36,612 nucleotides of DNA from Oscillospiraceae bacterium (GCA_031260605.1 JAISLF010000075.1:1-36612); one strand, 5' to 3'. Numbered from the stretch's first letter, positions 1 to 10,228 are shown. The notes: a model not told the origin generated them from the letters alone. A program made the numbers and translations.

Positions 1-180
1 GCTGAGCGCCTACGCGGCGGGCGGTTCCTTTCTTGTCTTGGCAAGAAAGGAACCAAAGAAGCCGCTTTTGGGCTTAGGCAGGTTGCGGTGCGGCAAGTGT
101 AGGTGTCCGTACGTCCGAACCCTGACAGAATTGCCGAGTGACGGGCTTGCGCCCTATGTGCCAGAGGTAAGTGCAGGCGG

Positions 181-750
181 GTGCCAACCAGAATTTGGCG
201 AAGCCCACCCGCACCGCGCCCTGCGCTGTGTGGTGCGGCAAGCAGTTGCGTGTCCCGACGCGCAATGCGCGGAGATAGACGAGCGCACCCGCCGCACCCA
301 CATAGCAGGGTGCAGTGGTACAACGCAAAGTGCGGCGGCAAACCAAACCAGGGACGTCGAGGACGCCGTCCCCTACGGAGATTGTTGCGGTAACGGGACG
401 GTGCCGTGAACCGTAAGTATACACTGACCGTCACAACAACCTCCGCCCCGACGGGACACGCACCGCATTGCCGCACAATGTGCGGCAGCAATCGTAGCAG
501 CAATGACCTTCCGGTTGGCACCCGTAGGCAGTTTGCGGCAACTTACAGACCTACCTAAGTCACCAGCCTCGCCCCTGTGTGCGGCGCAGCGTAGGCGTTC
601 GCGCACTCCACCGCAATACGTAGCGGGGAAAGGCACACGCTGCATTGCTACCACTGCAGTTCCCGTATAGAAAAAAGATTGCTTCTTCTAAAGAAGTCAC
701 CTCTTTTTGGTTACTTTTTCCTGCGAAGCGGAAAAAGTAACCGCCCGCCG
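181..750. repeat. Large non-coding dispersed repeat, copy A
   Basis: Same order of blocks as 3660-4370 (e.g. GGTGCCAACCAGA..TTGGCGAAGC, GGGACGTCGAGGACG..GTCCCCTACG, ATTGCCGCACAATGTGCGGCAGCAATCGT, AAAAAAGATTGCTTCTTCTAAAGAAGTC, hairpin GGTTACTTTTTCC..GGAAAAAGTAACC). Confidence 0.8.
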
Positions 751-930
751 CGCAGGCGCTCAGCAGCGCGGCGAGGCGACGCTTCGCCGCAATTTCAAAC
801 ACTGCACCTTGCGCCGCAGTTCTACGGTTGCACCCGAGTAAAAGCAAACCCACGCGAAGAAGCAAACAGCGGGCGACCGGGGACGGTCGCCCCTACGGCG
901 TGCGCCATAAGAAATGCGCCAAACAAACCT
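670..930 (+). repeat. Inverted-repeat arm flanking the radical SAM/DUF5714 pair (left)
   Basis: GCTTCTTCTAAAGAAGTC..GGTTACTTTTTCC..GCGGAAAAAGTAACCGCCCGCCGCGCAGGCGCT..GACGCTTCGCCGCAATTTCAAACAC..CACCCGAGTAAAAGC..GGGCGACCGGGGACGGTCGCCCCTAC is matched in reverse complement by 3290-3500. Confidence 0.75.
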
Positions 931-1097
931 CCAGGCGGCAGAATGTCGCCCCGATGTCCGCCAAAAACCCGCCGGAAACCGCGACAACGGTATGCTGAGG
1001 GCATCGGCCCCTGCAAACGCAAAGCCCCGAAAAAGGTCAAGCCCGCCACCGCACAAAAACACTTGCAAAGCAAGCCCCTTTGTGGTTTAATACCAAT

Positions 1098-2297
1098 ATG
1101 GACAAATACGAAATAAAAGGTCGGCAGCTAAGCTCCGTTGAGCTGAAATGCTTGCTTGTCAGCCGCGGCGTGTCGGTTGACAAGGCGGTCTACCGTGAGC
1201 TTGGCGGGCAGTCCCGGCTGAATATCAACCCGCTGACGTGCAACTGTATGCTCCTGCCGGACAGCACGATTGTGCAGCTGACAGATGTGAAATTTCACCT
1301 TAATTACCTGTCGGGAATGCTTTCGTGGGACAACCTGAAGTTGCTGAAATACGCGTCACAGCTCGGTACGCCTTATTCCCTGCGAATGCAGGACGGCAAG
1401 GCGGCTCTGTTCTGCGAAAAGGAGTTTGTGACCTTTGTCACATTCCCGGATTACACGGACTTCTATTCGCAAAAAACATCAGGAGGACTGCCGTTTATCG
1501 GAAACGCGGTTTTGCAGGGTCTGGACTGGGTTTCTTTCCAGTGCCTGTGGCACTGCGAGTTCGCGGCAAGCGGACGGCCCTGCGAATTCTGTTTTTCCGG
1601 CGCCGATCATCAGGCGCTTGCCGCAAAAAACACGCCTATGCCAGACGCGGTTTCCGCCGACGATGTGCGCGAAATTGTGCGCTACGCGCAGGAGCACACC
1701 GGCGCGTCCGCCGTGCAGATTACCGGCGGCTCAACCTTTGACGGCAGAAGCGAGGCGGAGCATATTCGCGCGTACCTCGCGGCGCTTGACGGCTTCGAAT
1801 TGGAGGAACTGCTGCTCTATATCACGCCGCCGTCTGACACCGCGACGGTGGATGAGTATTTTGCGCTTGGCGCAAGCCGTATCGCGTGCAGCCTTGAGGT
1901 TTGGGACACGGCACGGGCAGCAAGTATCACGCCCGGCAAAATCGAGTACACGACGCGCCGCCGACATCTGGACATTTTAGAGTACATTGCCGCAAAATAC
2001 GGCGCGGGCACGGCGTTTTCAAACTTTATCATCGGTCTTGAACCGTTTGAAACGCTCAAGGAGGGCGCGACATACCTTGCCGAGCGCGGAATTATCCCCA
2101 GCGCATCTGTGTGGATGCCGATGGGGCGGCCGGTTATGGGAAGCATGACTGCGCCGGAACTTGACTATTACAGCCGCGTAGTTGACCTGTTCGGCGAGCT
2201 TTACGCGCGGTATAAGCTTGAGCCTGCCGGCTGCTGCGGGCTGAATGTGTGCATGGAGAGGGATATATGGCGACTGCAAAATCCGGCGGCTGTTTAA
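1098..2297 (+). CDS. Radical SAM family protein (atypical Cys cluster CLWHCEFAASGRPCEFC)
   Basis: Long ORF; Cys motif plus GG-S-like segment (ITGGSTFDG) and TIM-barrel-like radical SAM pattern; ATG at 1098 preferred over the ORF-track start. Confidence 0.8.
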   Translation: MDKYEIKGRQLSSVELKCLLVSRGVSVDKAVYRELGGQSRLNINPLTCNCMLLPDSTIVQLTDVKFHLNYLSGMLSWDNLKLLKYASQLGTPYSLRMQDGKAALFCEKEFVTFVTFPDYTDFYSQKTSGGLPFIGNAVLQGLDWVSFQCLWHCEFAASGRPCEFCFSGADHQALAAKNTPMPDAVSADDVREIVRYAQEHTGASAVQITGGSTFDGRSEAEHIRAYLAALDGFELEELLLYITPPSDTATVDEYFALGASRIACSLEVWDTARAASITPGKIEYTTRRRHLDILEYIAAKYGAGTAFSNFIIGLEPFETLKEGATYLAERGIIPSASVWMPMGRPVMGSMTAPELDYYSRVVDLFGELYARYKLEPAGCCGLNVCMERDIWRLQNPAAV

Positions 2298-2968
2298 TCT
2301 GCGGCGCGCCGCTTGAGTATAGAACGGCGGCGACCTTACATAAATGCGCCCTGTGCGGCAGACCGGTTGTTTCTTCAATAATATGCGAGCACGGCCACTA
2401 TGTTTGCGACAAATGCCACGCAGACGGCGCGATTGCACCCGCAAAGCTGCTGTGCCTTAACTCGCAGAGCTGCGCCCCGTGGGAAATTGCGCTTGAGATT
2501 ATGCGCCTTGAGGGCGTTAATATGCACGGACCGGAGCACCACGTAATTGTTGGCTTTGCGCTTGCGGCGGCATACTGCAATGCGTCAGGGCGGCGCGCAC
2601 AGCTGCCGAAAATGCTGAATACGATTGAAAAACGGGCAGAAAAAATTCCAGGCGGCACCTGCGGTTATTGGGGAGCCTGTGGTGCGGGGCTCGGCGCGGG
2701 TGTTTTTTTAAGCGCGGCGCTTGGCGCGACTCCGCTCGGCGGCGGCAAGCTCTGCAATCAGCTGACGGCTCGGTGCCTTGCGGCAATAGCCGCAGTCAGT
2801 GATGTGCGCTGCTGCAAGCGAAACGTAGGGATTTCGCTGCGCGAGGCGGTTGCGTTTTTACGAGAGAACAGCATAGCGGAGCTTGGAGAGCCGGAGATTT
2901 TGTGCGAGTTTAGCGGGAGAAATGCGGAGTGTATCGGTGATGAGTGCCCCTGGCGGGGTGGGGCTTAG
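2267..2968 (+). CDS. DUF5714 domain protein with N-terminal Cys-rich zinc-ribbon-like region
   Basis: HHVIVGFALAAAYCNASG and GTCGYWGACGAGLGAGVFLSAALGATPL...RCCKRN are DUF5714-like; overlaps the end of the radical SAM gene. Confidence 0.75.
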   Translation: MATAKSGGCLICGAPLEYRTAATLHKCALCGRPVVSSIICEHGHYVCDKCHADGAIAPAKLLCLNSQSCAPWEIALEIMRLEGVNMHGPEHHVIVGFALAAAYCNASGRRAQLPKMLNTIEKRAEKIPGGTCGYWGACGAGLGAGVFLSAALGATPLGGGKLCNQLTARCLAAIAAVSDVRCCKRNVGISLREAVAFLRENSIAELGEPEILCEFSGRNAECIGDECPWRGGA

Positions 2969-3006
2969 CACGGCGGGGCGTGGACTGGTTTCGGGGGGGG
3001 GCGTGT

Positions 3007-3049
3007 GCAAGCCCTGCGGCGATGTTTCGCCGCAGGGCTTGCTTTATTT
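3007..3049 (+). terminator. Rho-independent terminator downstream of the DUF5714 gene
   Basis: Perfect 15-bp stem GCAAGCCCTGCGGCG/CGCCGCAGGGCTTGC, 6-nt loop, then TTTATTT. Confidence 0.8.
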
Positions 3050-3289
3050 AGGCTGGAGGTAGGGGCGACAGACTGCCGCCCGGGGTTTGTTTTGCTTTTA
3101 CTTGGTTGCAAATGCAGACCTTTGGCGCAGGGTGCTGTTTTTGGCGGGATTTATCTTTTTTCAGGGCTTCGCTTCTGTAGGGGACGCTGCCCTCAGCGTC
3201 CCTTGTTGCGGTTGCCGCCGGACTTTTTGTCGGACGTTGGGGCGGCAATCTGCCGCCCGGGGGCGCGGGGCGGATTTCTCGCGGCGCAC

Positions 3290-3500
3290 GGTGTAGGGGC
3301 GACCGTCCCGGTCGCCCGTTCCTGCGGGGCTTTTACTCGGGTGTAAGCGTATTGCCTGCGGCGCAGGTTACGGTGTTTGAAATTGCGGCGAAGCGTCGCC
3401 GCTTCGCGCTGCAAAGCGCCTGCGCGGCGGGCGGTTACTTTTTCCGCTTCGCCGGAAAAAGTAACCAAAAAAGGGGCGACTTCTTTAGAAGAAGCAATCT
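3290..3500 (-). repeat. Inverted-repeat arm flanking the radical SAM/DUF5714 pair (right)
   Basis: Reverse complement of 670-930 with the same block order. Confidence 0.75.
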
Positions 3501-3659
3501 TTTTTTATACGGGAACTGCGGTGGCAACAAGGGGGACTGTGCCTTTCCCCGCAACGTATTGCGGTGGTAGCGGCGAATGTTTACGCACCGCCGCACACAG
3601 GGTCACAGCCTGTCGCGGCGTTGGCGACTCGGGTAAGGCTGTAAGTTACCGCGAACTGC

Positions 3660-4370
3660 CTACGGGTGCCAACCAGACTTGGCGAAGCACGCCCGCACCG
3701 CGCCTGCGCTGTGTTGTGCGGCAAGTGAGTGTGTCGCCTGTTGCCGCAAGTTCGGCGGACTGACCACCGCGTTCCGCGGTGGTCTCCACGATGGTTTGGA
3801 GTAAAGCGAGGGGGTGCCCTGCGTTGTTGCGGTAGCCTCATACCCGCGTGTCACGACGCGCAAAGCGCGGAGAAAGACGAGGGCACCTGACCGCACCCCA
3901 TATAGCAGGTTGCAGTGGTTCGACGCAAACGTATGCGGCAAACAAGACAAGGGACGTCGAGGACGTAGTCCCCTACGAACATTGTTGTGGTTACGGAGTA
4001 TGCAGTTGAACCGCAAGGACGCACCCACCGCCACCCACCGCCACCACACCCCCACCGCGTCGGGACACGCACCGTATTGCCGCACAATGTGCGGCAGCAA
4101 TCGTCCGTGCAATATCCTTCCGGTTGGCACCCCCACCGCACCTCGCGGCAACCTACCGCCATACCTAAGTCTTTAGCCCCGAACAAGCTTCGCCCCTGCG
4201 TGCGACGGTGCGCTGGCGTTCGGACGCTACTCCGCACCTGTCGCGGGGTGGGAACGCACCTATTTGTAGCGACAGCTGTGCCCGGCATAAAAAAAGATTG
4301 CTTCTTCTAAAGAAGTCGCCCCTTTTTTGGTTACTTTTTTCCGGCGAAGCGGAAAAAAGTAACCGCCGCC
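3660..4370. repeat. Large non-coding dispersed repeat, copy B (direct relative to copy A)
   Basis: Colinear similarity with 181-750, judged by eye. Confidence 0.8.
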
Positions 4371-4591
4371 ACGCGCAGTGGCATGTCTGCGCAACCACCA
4401 GCGCCACCGGTAAACAAGCCATTAAGCAGAACAAAGCAGAAGTCCTCAAACATAAAAACCGTCCGCCAAAACACCGGTACACAAGGCAAACAAAAGCCCG
4501 AAAAAACAAAGCTCACGCCCCGCATTTGACAAATCCGAAAAAACAGAGTATAATACATAAAGTATCCTGTGAAAAACCAAGGAGACGAATT

Positions 4592-4852
4592 ATGACTTCA
4601 AAAAAAGTACAAATGCGCGTTATCACGGCGCTGATTGTTATCGCGGCGCTTGCGCTGGGCTTCGGCGCAGGCTCACTCATTGCGGCGAATTCCGACCCCG
4701 GCTCGTCCGGCGACCCGCTTGTTTCAAAAAGCTATCTTGACAGCACCTTCCGTCCGCAAATCGAGGCAGCGTGGGACGCTGCAATCAGTGCGCGCGAGGC
4801 TCAGCTTGAGGCGCAGCTTCAGGCAAAAATATACGAGGCTCTGGGGGCGTAG
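4592..4852 (+). CDS. Small predicted membrane-anchored protein (86 aa)
   Basis: ATG after AAGGAG; N-terminal TM segment VITALIVIAALALGFGAGSLIAA followed by a coiled-coil-like Ala/Glu/Gln-rich tail. Confidence 0.6.
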   Translation: MTSKKVQMRVITALIVIAALALGFGAGSLIAANSDPGSSGDPLVSKSYLDSTFRPQIEAAWDAAISAREAQLEAQLQAKIYEALGA

Positions 4853-5035
4853 CAGCCCGGCGCGCAGCCGACAAGGTGCCACAGACGCATTTTCGGCGAG
4901 GAGCAAACCGGGGAAGCAGATTCCCCGGCTTATTTTCCATACGAATAGAATGCGTAATGGCAAATGGGATTTCCTTTATATACCATTTGACATTACGTAT
5001 TTTGTATTATATAATTATTAAGCTGTTTTCGCTAT

Positions 5036-5112
5036 CCGGGCATGGCGCAGTTTGGTAGCGCGCCTGCTTTGGGAGCAGGAGGCCGTGGGTTCAAGTCCCG
5101 CTGCCCGGACCA
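5036..5112 (+). tRNA. tRNA-Pro (TGG), CCA encoded
   Basis: Acceptor CCGGGCA/TGCCCGG, anticodon arm CCTGC TTTGGGA GCAGG, T-loop GTTCAAGTC. Confidence 0.95.
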
Positions 5113-5203
5113 AGAATGTGCTGCTTTTGCGCAGGAAACAGCGAAAAATGACGAACCTTGAATTTTTTGCAGAAAAGCTTGCGCAAACGTCTGCACAATA
5201 TAC

Positions 5204-5279
5204 GACCTGTTAGCTCAGTTGGCAGAGCACCTGCCTTTTAAGCAGGGTGTCCGGAGTTCGAATCTCCGACAGGTCACCA
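5204..5279 (+). tRNA. tRNA-Lys (TTT), CCA encoded
   Basis: Acceptor GACCTGT/ACAGGTC, anticodon loop CTTTTAA, T-loop TTCGAATC. Confidence 0.95.
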
Positions 5280-5413
5280 TCGGACTTTACTTACATTCGC
5301 GGCAAGCGCGCGCAAAGCGGCGCATGGTAAAGTCCTGAAACCAAATTTACTTTTTGCATAGTTCTGCGCTTATTACACAGCAAAGCGCAGATATGAAAGC
5401 TGCAATATTTTGC

Positions 5414-5442
5414 TTGACAACATCAGGCAAATATGCTATAGT
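5414..5442 (+). promoter_or_regulatory. Sigma-A-type promoter for the downstream tRNA-Met/Glu/Ala genes
   Basis: TTGACA (5414-5419), 17-nt spacer, TATAGT (5437-5442). Confidence 0.75.
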
Positions 5443-5454
5443 AAGTTTCACTTT

Positions 5455-5531
5455 GGCGGTATAGCTCAGTTGGCTAGAGCACACGGTTCATACCCGTGGT
5501 GTCACCGGTTCGAGTCCAGTTTCCGCCACCA
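5455..5531 (+). tRNA. tRNA-Met (CAT), CCA encoded
   Basis: GGCGGTA acceptor, anticodon arm CACGG TTCATAC CCGTG. Confidence 0.93.
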
Positions 5532-5567
5532 ACCGCTGCCGGGGTCATAACAGACGCCGGCAACTGC

Positions 5568-5642
5568 GGCCCGTTGGTCAAGAGGTTAAGACACCGCCCT
5601 TTCACGGCAGTAACACGAGTTCGATTCTCGTACGGGTCACCA
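5568..5642 (+). tRNA. tRNA-Glu (TTC), CCA encoded
   Basis: GGCCCGT/ACGGGTC acceptor, anticodon loop CTTTCAC. Confidence 0.93.
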
Positions 5643-5694
5643 AGCTGCCTTTTGGCAGACGCAAAAATGAAAAAATTGCGATGCGGCAAAATGT

Positions 5695-5770
5695 GGGGGT
5701 ATAGCTCAGCTGGGAGAGCGCCTGAATGGCATTCAGGAGGTCAGCGGTTCGATCCCGCTTATCTCCACCA
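5695..5770 (+). tRNA. tRNA-Ala (GGC), CCA encoded
   Basis: GGGGGTA/TATCTCC acceptor, anticodon arm CCTGA ATGGCAT TCAGG. Confidence 0.93.
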
Positions 5771-5810
5771 CAACCCGAAAGCAGCACGGACGTATTGTCC
5801 GTGCTGCTTT
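5737..5810 (+). repeat. 74-bp perfect direct repeat, left copy (tRNA-Ala 3' part + terminator); candidate att site
   Basis: Identical to 15380-15453. Confidence 0.9.
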
Positions 5811-6019
5811 GTTGTCGGTGCTTCACCGGTTGTATCTGCTGCTCAAAAGCGGTAATTCAAATATAGAAAATACACAAAGCTAAGCTGTGGTTCGTGAAGG
5901 TATGACTGATTTGCAGTTATACCGCTACTCGCAGAACAAAGGCTACTACATTGCAAAAAAGGCAGCGGGTTTGGCAACACGCCGCGCCCGCTGTCAGTGC
6001 ATACCGCGCCCGCAGGCAA

Positions 6020-9000
6020 CTATCTCACGTTCTCGGTAAACCGCCACAGCAGGGTTGCCACCTCTGCTCGTGTTGCGTTGCCCTCGGGGACAATTGTGGT
6101 CTCGGTCCTGCCGCTGAGCAGCCCAATCGCGTTTGCCCACTTGACCGCTGCAAGGGCGTAATCCGACACCGCCGCCGCGTCTGTGTACCTTGAAATGTCG
6201 GTTGTAGCCGACACATCGTAACCCTTGAGCTTGGCGTAGCGGTACAGAATCGCAACAATCTGCTCACGCGTAATGTTGTCGTTTGTGCCGAAAATGCCGT
6301 CGCCGTAGCCTGCCACGATTCCCTCGGCGTTTGCCCAAATCACGGCATTTGTGTACCACTGCTCCGCCGCAACGTCGCTAAAAGTGCTTGCTCCGGAAAC
6401 CCTCGGCTGACCCGCTATGCGGTACAGCACCGTTGCAAGCATTGCACGCGTCATCGGAGCGCCCGGCGCGAATTCTGTTGTCGAAACACCTGCCATCAGC
6501 CCGTTTTTCGACACATACTCAACAGCTCCGGCGAACCAGTCCTTTGCCTGAACGTCGGCAAAGGGGTTTGTCCAGGGCGTGTTGCCCTCCGGCGTGTCGT
6601 CCCCCGGCGGGGTTACTCCCGCCTTGTCCTTGAACACCGCCGAAATCACGACATTTGCGTTCGGCATAACGAAGCTTTTTGCCGCCGTAATGTCAACCGC
6701 CGAACCGCCGTTCGGCGTAAACGTCAGCTTGTCAAGCTCTTTTCCTGCAGGTGCGGTGACGTAGACCGTGACGGTTTCGTTCTTTTCAGCCTCATTTGCG
6801 GGGCTTGTGGTGACCGTTGCGCCCGCCTCAAGCGCCGGGTCGATTGCGATTATATAGGTAAGGCTTGCCGTGGGGTTCTCGTCGTAGTTCAGCACCTTCA
6901 GTATCGGGTAGCCGTCGTTGTACCCCGTGTCAGCCGAAAACGCGCTGCCGAGTGTTGTAACAAACGACAAATCCCGCATTTGCAGAGCTAATCTTGCTCC
7001 CGTACTGTTCACGCTTCCTGTCGCAAGGAAATACCCGCCGTCAACCGCGCTGCTCTGCAAATAGTACGTGTTTGTCACCGTGCCGCCGCCGCCGTTCCGC
7101 GTGCCGATTGCCATTGCGTAGCCGCTGCCCGCCTTGATTGTGCCTACGTTATAGCAGTTAATAATCGGTATCTCAACCGAGCCTGCGATTCCGCCTGTGA
7201 CTGATGCGGACGTATTCGTCACATCGCCCGCGTTGTAGCAGTTTCGGATTACTCCGCCGTTCCAAGCCGCGCCGACTATTCCGCCCGTACCCTTTTTGTC
7301 CGTTGCGCGGATTGTTGCGTAATTCGCGCAGTTCTCAATGATTCCGCCTGTCGAGCCGTCGAACGTTGCGCCTGAGGACGCCGTGGTTTTGCCGATTTTG
7401 CCGACTATTCCGCCGACGCTGCGGTTCGCGTAAATGTAGCCCGTGATTGCGAGGTTTTTCACACCCGGATTCACGGGTCGCAGCTCCACGGGGTCGTTAT
7501 CGTGCACGCCGAGCCGTCCGATTAGCCCCACAGACTGTCCGTCGCCGAAGGTAGCGCCGGCGTTTCTGCTGCAATAAATGTTGTAGATGAAGTGACCGCC
7601 GCCGTCCAGCGTTCCGCAGAACGATGAGCTGATTTTTGTATCAGAATTGCCCGGCGTCATGAGATACTGCCCGCCGATTGGCATATAATTCGGTCCGTAC
7701 CACGAGCCGTAGCTGTACACGCCGCCCATATCGATTGCGTTTTTCAGGTGGATTGTCTTGCCGTTAAAGTCAAACGCGCCGTAGTGGTAGGTTGCGGTTG
7801 AGAGGTTATTGCTGTCGTCCTTGTCGCCAATGTCTGACTTAACGTAGTCCGGGTTTGCGTTCCACTCCGCCGCCGAAACGGTTGAGCCGTCCCACAGATA
7901 CAGCGTTGTATTCTCGTTCACAAGCCCGTTGACCAGCGCCGCAAGCCCCGCAAGCTGAGCCGGACTGCCGATGTAAAAGTCTGTCGTTGCCGCATATGTT
8001 GACGGCGCGAACCACGTCAGGTCGATGGTTTCCCCGTCCCACGCCGCCAAGCAGTCCGCCGACGGCATCCTCGCCGTAAACGCGCCCCGTGTTTGCACAG
8101 CCGACTATTTTCAGCGTCGGCGCATTGTAAACGCCGTTTACAACACACATTATCCCGCCGACAGCCGAATATGCCGCTAAATTCCCTGAATTTGAGCAGT
8201 TTTCAATAAGAATTCGTGATTCGTCATAGGGCTGCGGCGCGCCGTTTACATGTGTTCCGTTGCTTGGCCAGTTTGTGTTGGGTCCGAGAATACCGCCTAC
8301 ACTGTATCCGGTGGTACACGTTACATCGCCGAAATTACGGCAGCCTTTAATCGAAATCGCACCTGAACCGCCGCCGACAACTCCGGCTCCAGTGCTCATC
8401 GTGGCGAGTATCGTCCCGTAGTTCACACAGTCCTGAACCACTAAAGACTTGCCGCTCAGCGTGGCATTTTGACCCGTTTGCAGCGTCCCGTAATATGTAC
8501 CGAGAATGCCTGCCACGAAGCCGTTTTTGCCCGTTTCCGTTACAGCCGCCTTGTTTGTGCAGTTGTATATAAATACGTTTCCTGAGGCATAGCCCGCAAT
8601 TCCGCCTATTGCTGAAATTCCGGTTAAATCTCCCTCGACGTTCAGGTTCTTTATTGTTGCGTCGAAAATGCAGCCGAATAGACCCGCGCCGTCCTCCGCC
8701 GGGTTAATTGTACTTGTGCGCTTCATGAACAGCCCTGAAATTGTGTGTCCCGCGCCGTCAAACGTGCCGGAGAACGGCTTGTCGTCGCTTGTACTTATCG
8801 TGCCGTTTATCGTTCCTATCGGATCCCACCCTTTTGGCTGCGGGCATACCGAGGCTGCGTCTATATCCGCAGTCAGCCGCACTACCTTGCCCGCAAACGT
8901 ATTGCCGCCGTTTACCGCGTTTGCAAAATCAGCAAGCTCCTGTGGCGTACCTATTTCCAAATACGCGGGCGCGGTGTTCGGCAGTACCGTTACATCGCAC

Positions 9001-9719
9001 GTTTTGGCAATGCCGCCGTCCTCCGCCGTTACCGTCAGCGTAGCCGTGCCCGGCTGAATTGCGTGAATTTGTCCCGCGCTGCCGACTGATACCACAAGGC
9101 TGTCTGAGCTTTCCCATGTATATTTTTTGTTTGAGGCGTTTGCCGGCGTGAACTGCGGGGTGTACGTCAGACTATCGCCCTCGGTCAGCGTCAGCGTGCT
9201 TTCGGGGATTGTAATATCCTCAACGTCCGCGTAGTATGACGTTATGTGCAGTGTTGCCGCAATATCTCCATCGGTTGTGTATACCGTAAGGTACATCTCA
9301 CCGGGGGACTGTGCGGACACACTGAACCGCGAAACCATGCGGTTATAGTCGGCGCTTACGGGATTGAAATAGCCTATATTCTGATAGCTGCCGATATTAT
9401 CGCCTGTTCTTACCGGATATGTCTGATTATACGCGTTTTCTGCCGGGTCTGTGCCGTAAACCGAGCGCACGGTTGCGTTTATCGGCTGAACGTCTGCCGT
9501 GATAAACACGTTTTGCCCGATTGCAAGGGAAAGCTCCGTTACGTCATACTCGTTTGGCAGGGTTTCCGCAGTATAATGTATTACATCAAACTTCACCCCT
9601 GTTGCCGCAACGTACTCCGGCTCTTCGTCCACGGCAAACGCCGCCGGCGGCAGCAGTGACAAAAGCATTAGCAGACAAAGCGCCGCCGCCGTTAATTTAC
9701 GCAGTAATTTTGCTGACAT
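6020..9719 (-). pseudogene. SLH-domain surface protein with Ig-like (BIG2-type) and GLUG-like repeats, disrupted by a frameshift near 8041-8060
   Basis: N-terminal signal peptide (MSAKLLRKLTAAALCLLMLLSLLPPAAFA) in one frame; downstream frame carries AWDGETIDLTWF..YIGSPAQLAGLAALVNG and three C-terminal SLH repeats. Confidence 0.85.
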
Positions 9720-9768
9720 ATGGAGTATCCTTATTTCCGAAAATAATAATCCGCTTGCCTGAACCCGC

Positions 9769-9805
9769 AAAAAAAGCGGGTATCCTCCGCATGAGAAGAA
9801 CCCGC
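9769..9805 (-). terminator. Intrinsic terminator in the 5' leader of the minus-strand SLH gene
   Basis: Minus strand GCGGGT-(18 nt)-ACCCGC followed by TTTTTTT, upstream of the ATG at 9719. Confidence 0.65.
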
Positions 9806-9825
9806 CGTGTTTTCAGCGTGGGTAT

Positions 9826-9948
9826 CTCCTCCTCAAAATGCGTGAGGGCTGTGCCTTTCGGCGGCAACCTGTGTGCAGACCGGGTAACAGCCCGCACAGG
9901 CGCTGCAATCCGTAGGAGTAACCCCCGTAGGCTTGCAGGCTTGGAGAA
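9826..9948 (-). ncRNA. Structured 5' leader RNA (candidate riboswitch-like element), copy 1
   Basis: CTCCAAGC...CACACAGGTTGCCGCCGAAAGGCACAGCCC-TCACGCATTTTGAGGAGGAG; closely matches copy 2 on the opposite strand; preceded by a promoter and followed by a terminator. Confidence 0.7.
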
Positions 9949-9969
9949 TATAGTATTCTATTATTATAT

Positions 9970-9997
9970 ATTTTACCACTGTATCTTTATTTGTCAA
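9970..9997 (-). promoter_or_regulatory. Promoter for leader RNA copy 1 / minus-strand SLH gene
   Basis: Minus strand TTGACA, 16-nt spacer, TAAAAT. Confidence 0.65.
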
Positions 9998-10049
9998 GAG
10001 GGGTAACCTTGCGCTTCTGCTGAAAAATTTTGCTGCCTCAAAAAAGTGC

Positions 10050-10078
10050 TTGACATTTCTTTCACGGTCGGCTAAACT
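10050..10078 (+). promoter_or_regulatory. Promoter for leader RNA copy 2 / plus-strand SLH gene
   Basis: TTGACA, 17-nt spacer, TAAACT. Confidence 0.6.
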
Positions 10079-10104
10079 ATAATAAAACATATACAATTAC
10101 ATAC

Positions 10105-10228
10105 CTCTCCAAGCTCTTAAACCTAAAGAACATCTGTTCCACGGTTTACGAGCCTGAACCTTGATGTTTGAGGTTCACACAGGCTGCCGCCTAAAGGCGC
10201 TGCCCGTCACGCATTTGAGAAGGAGAGC
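10105..10228 (+). ncRNA. Structured 5' leader RNA (candidate riboswitch-like element), copy 2
   Basis: CTCCAAGC...CACACAGGCTGCCGCCTAAAGGCGCTGCCCGTCACGCATTTGAGAAGGAG; stems AAACC/GGTTT, GAACA/TGTTC, AGCCTGAACC/GGTTCACACAGGCT and GCC/GGC-type hairpin. Confidence 0.7.

Noticed and set aside
38-1116. ORFs of 70-145 aa on both strands in the first kilobase
   Set aside because: Overlapping ORFs on both strands within GC-rich repeat and hairpin DNA, low-complexity Cys/Arg/Ala-rich translations, no RBS or recognisable domain
3005-4310. ORFs of 66-163 aa in the second repeat block
   Set aside because: Same repeat sequence read in several frames; no coding signature
5283-5337. Hairpin GGACTTTAC..GTAAAGTCC after tRNA-Lys
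   Set aside because: Long GC-rich loop and no T-tract; could be a processing hairpin but too weak to call
5474-5855. ORFs overlapping the tRNA cluster (e.g. 5496-5855, 5602-5826)
   Set aside because: They run through three tRNA genes; translations such as PVRVQFPPP and GDPYENRTRV are typical spurious tRNA-antisense or sense ORFs
8668-9659. Plus-strand ORFs antisense to the SLH gene
   Set aside because: Explained by codon bias of the opposite strand; no independent motif
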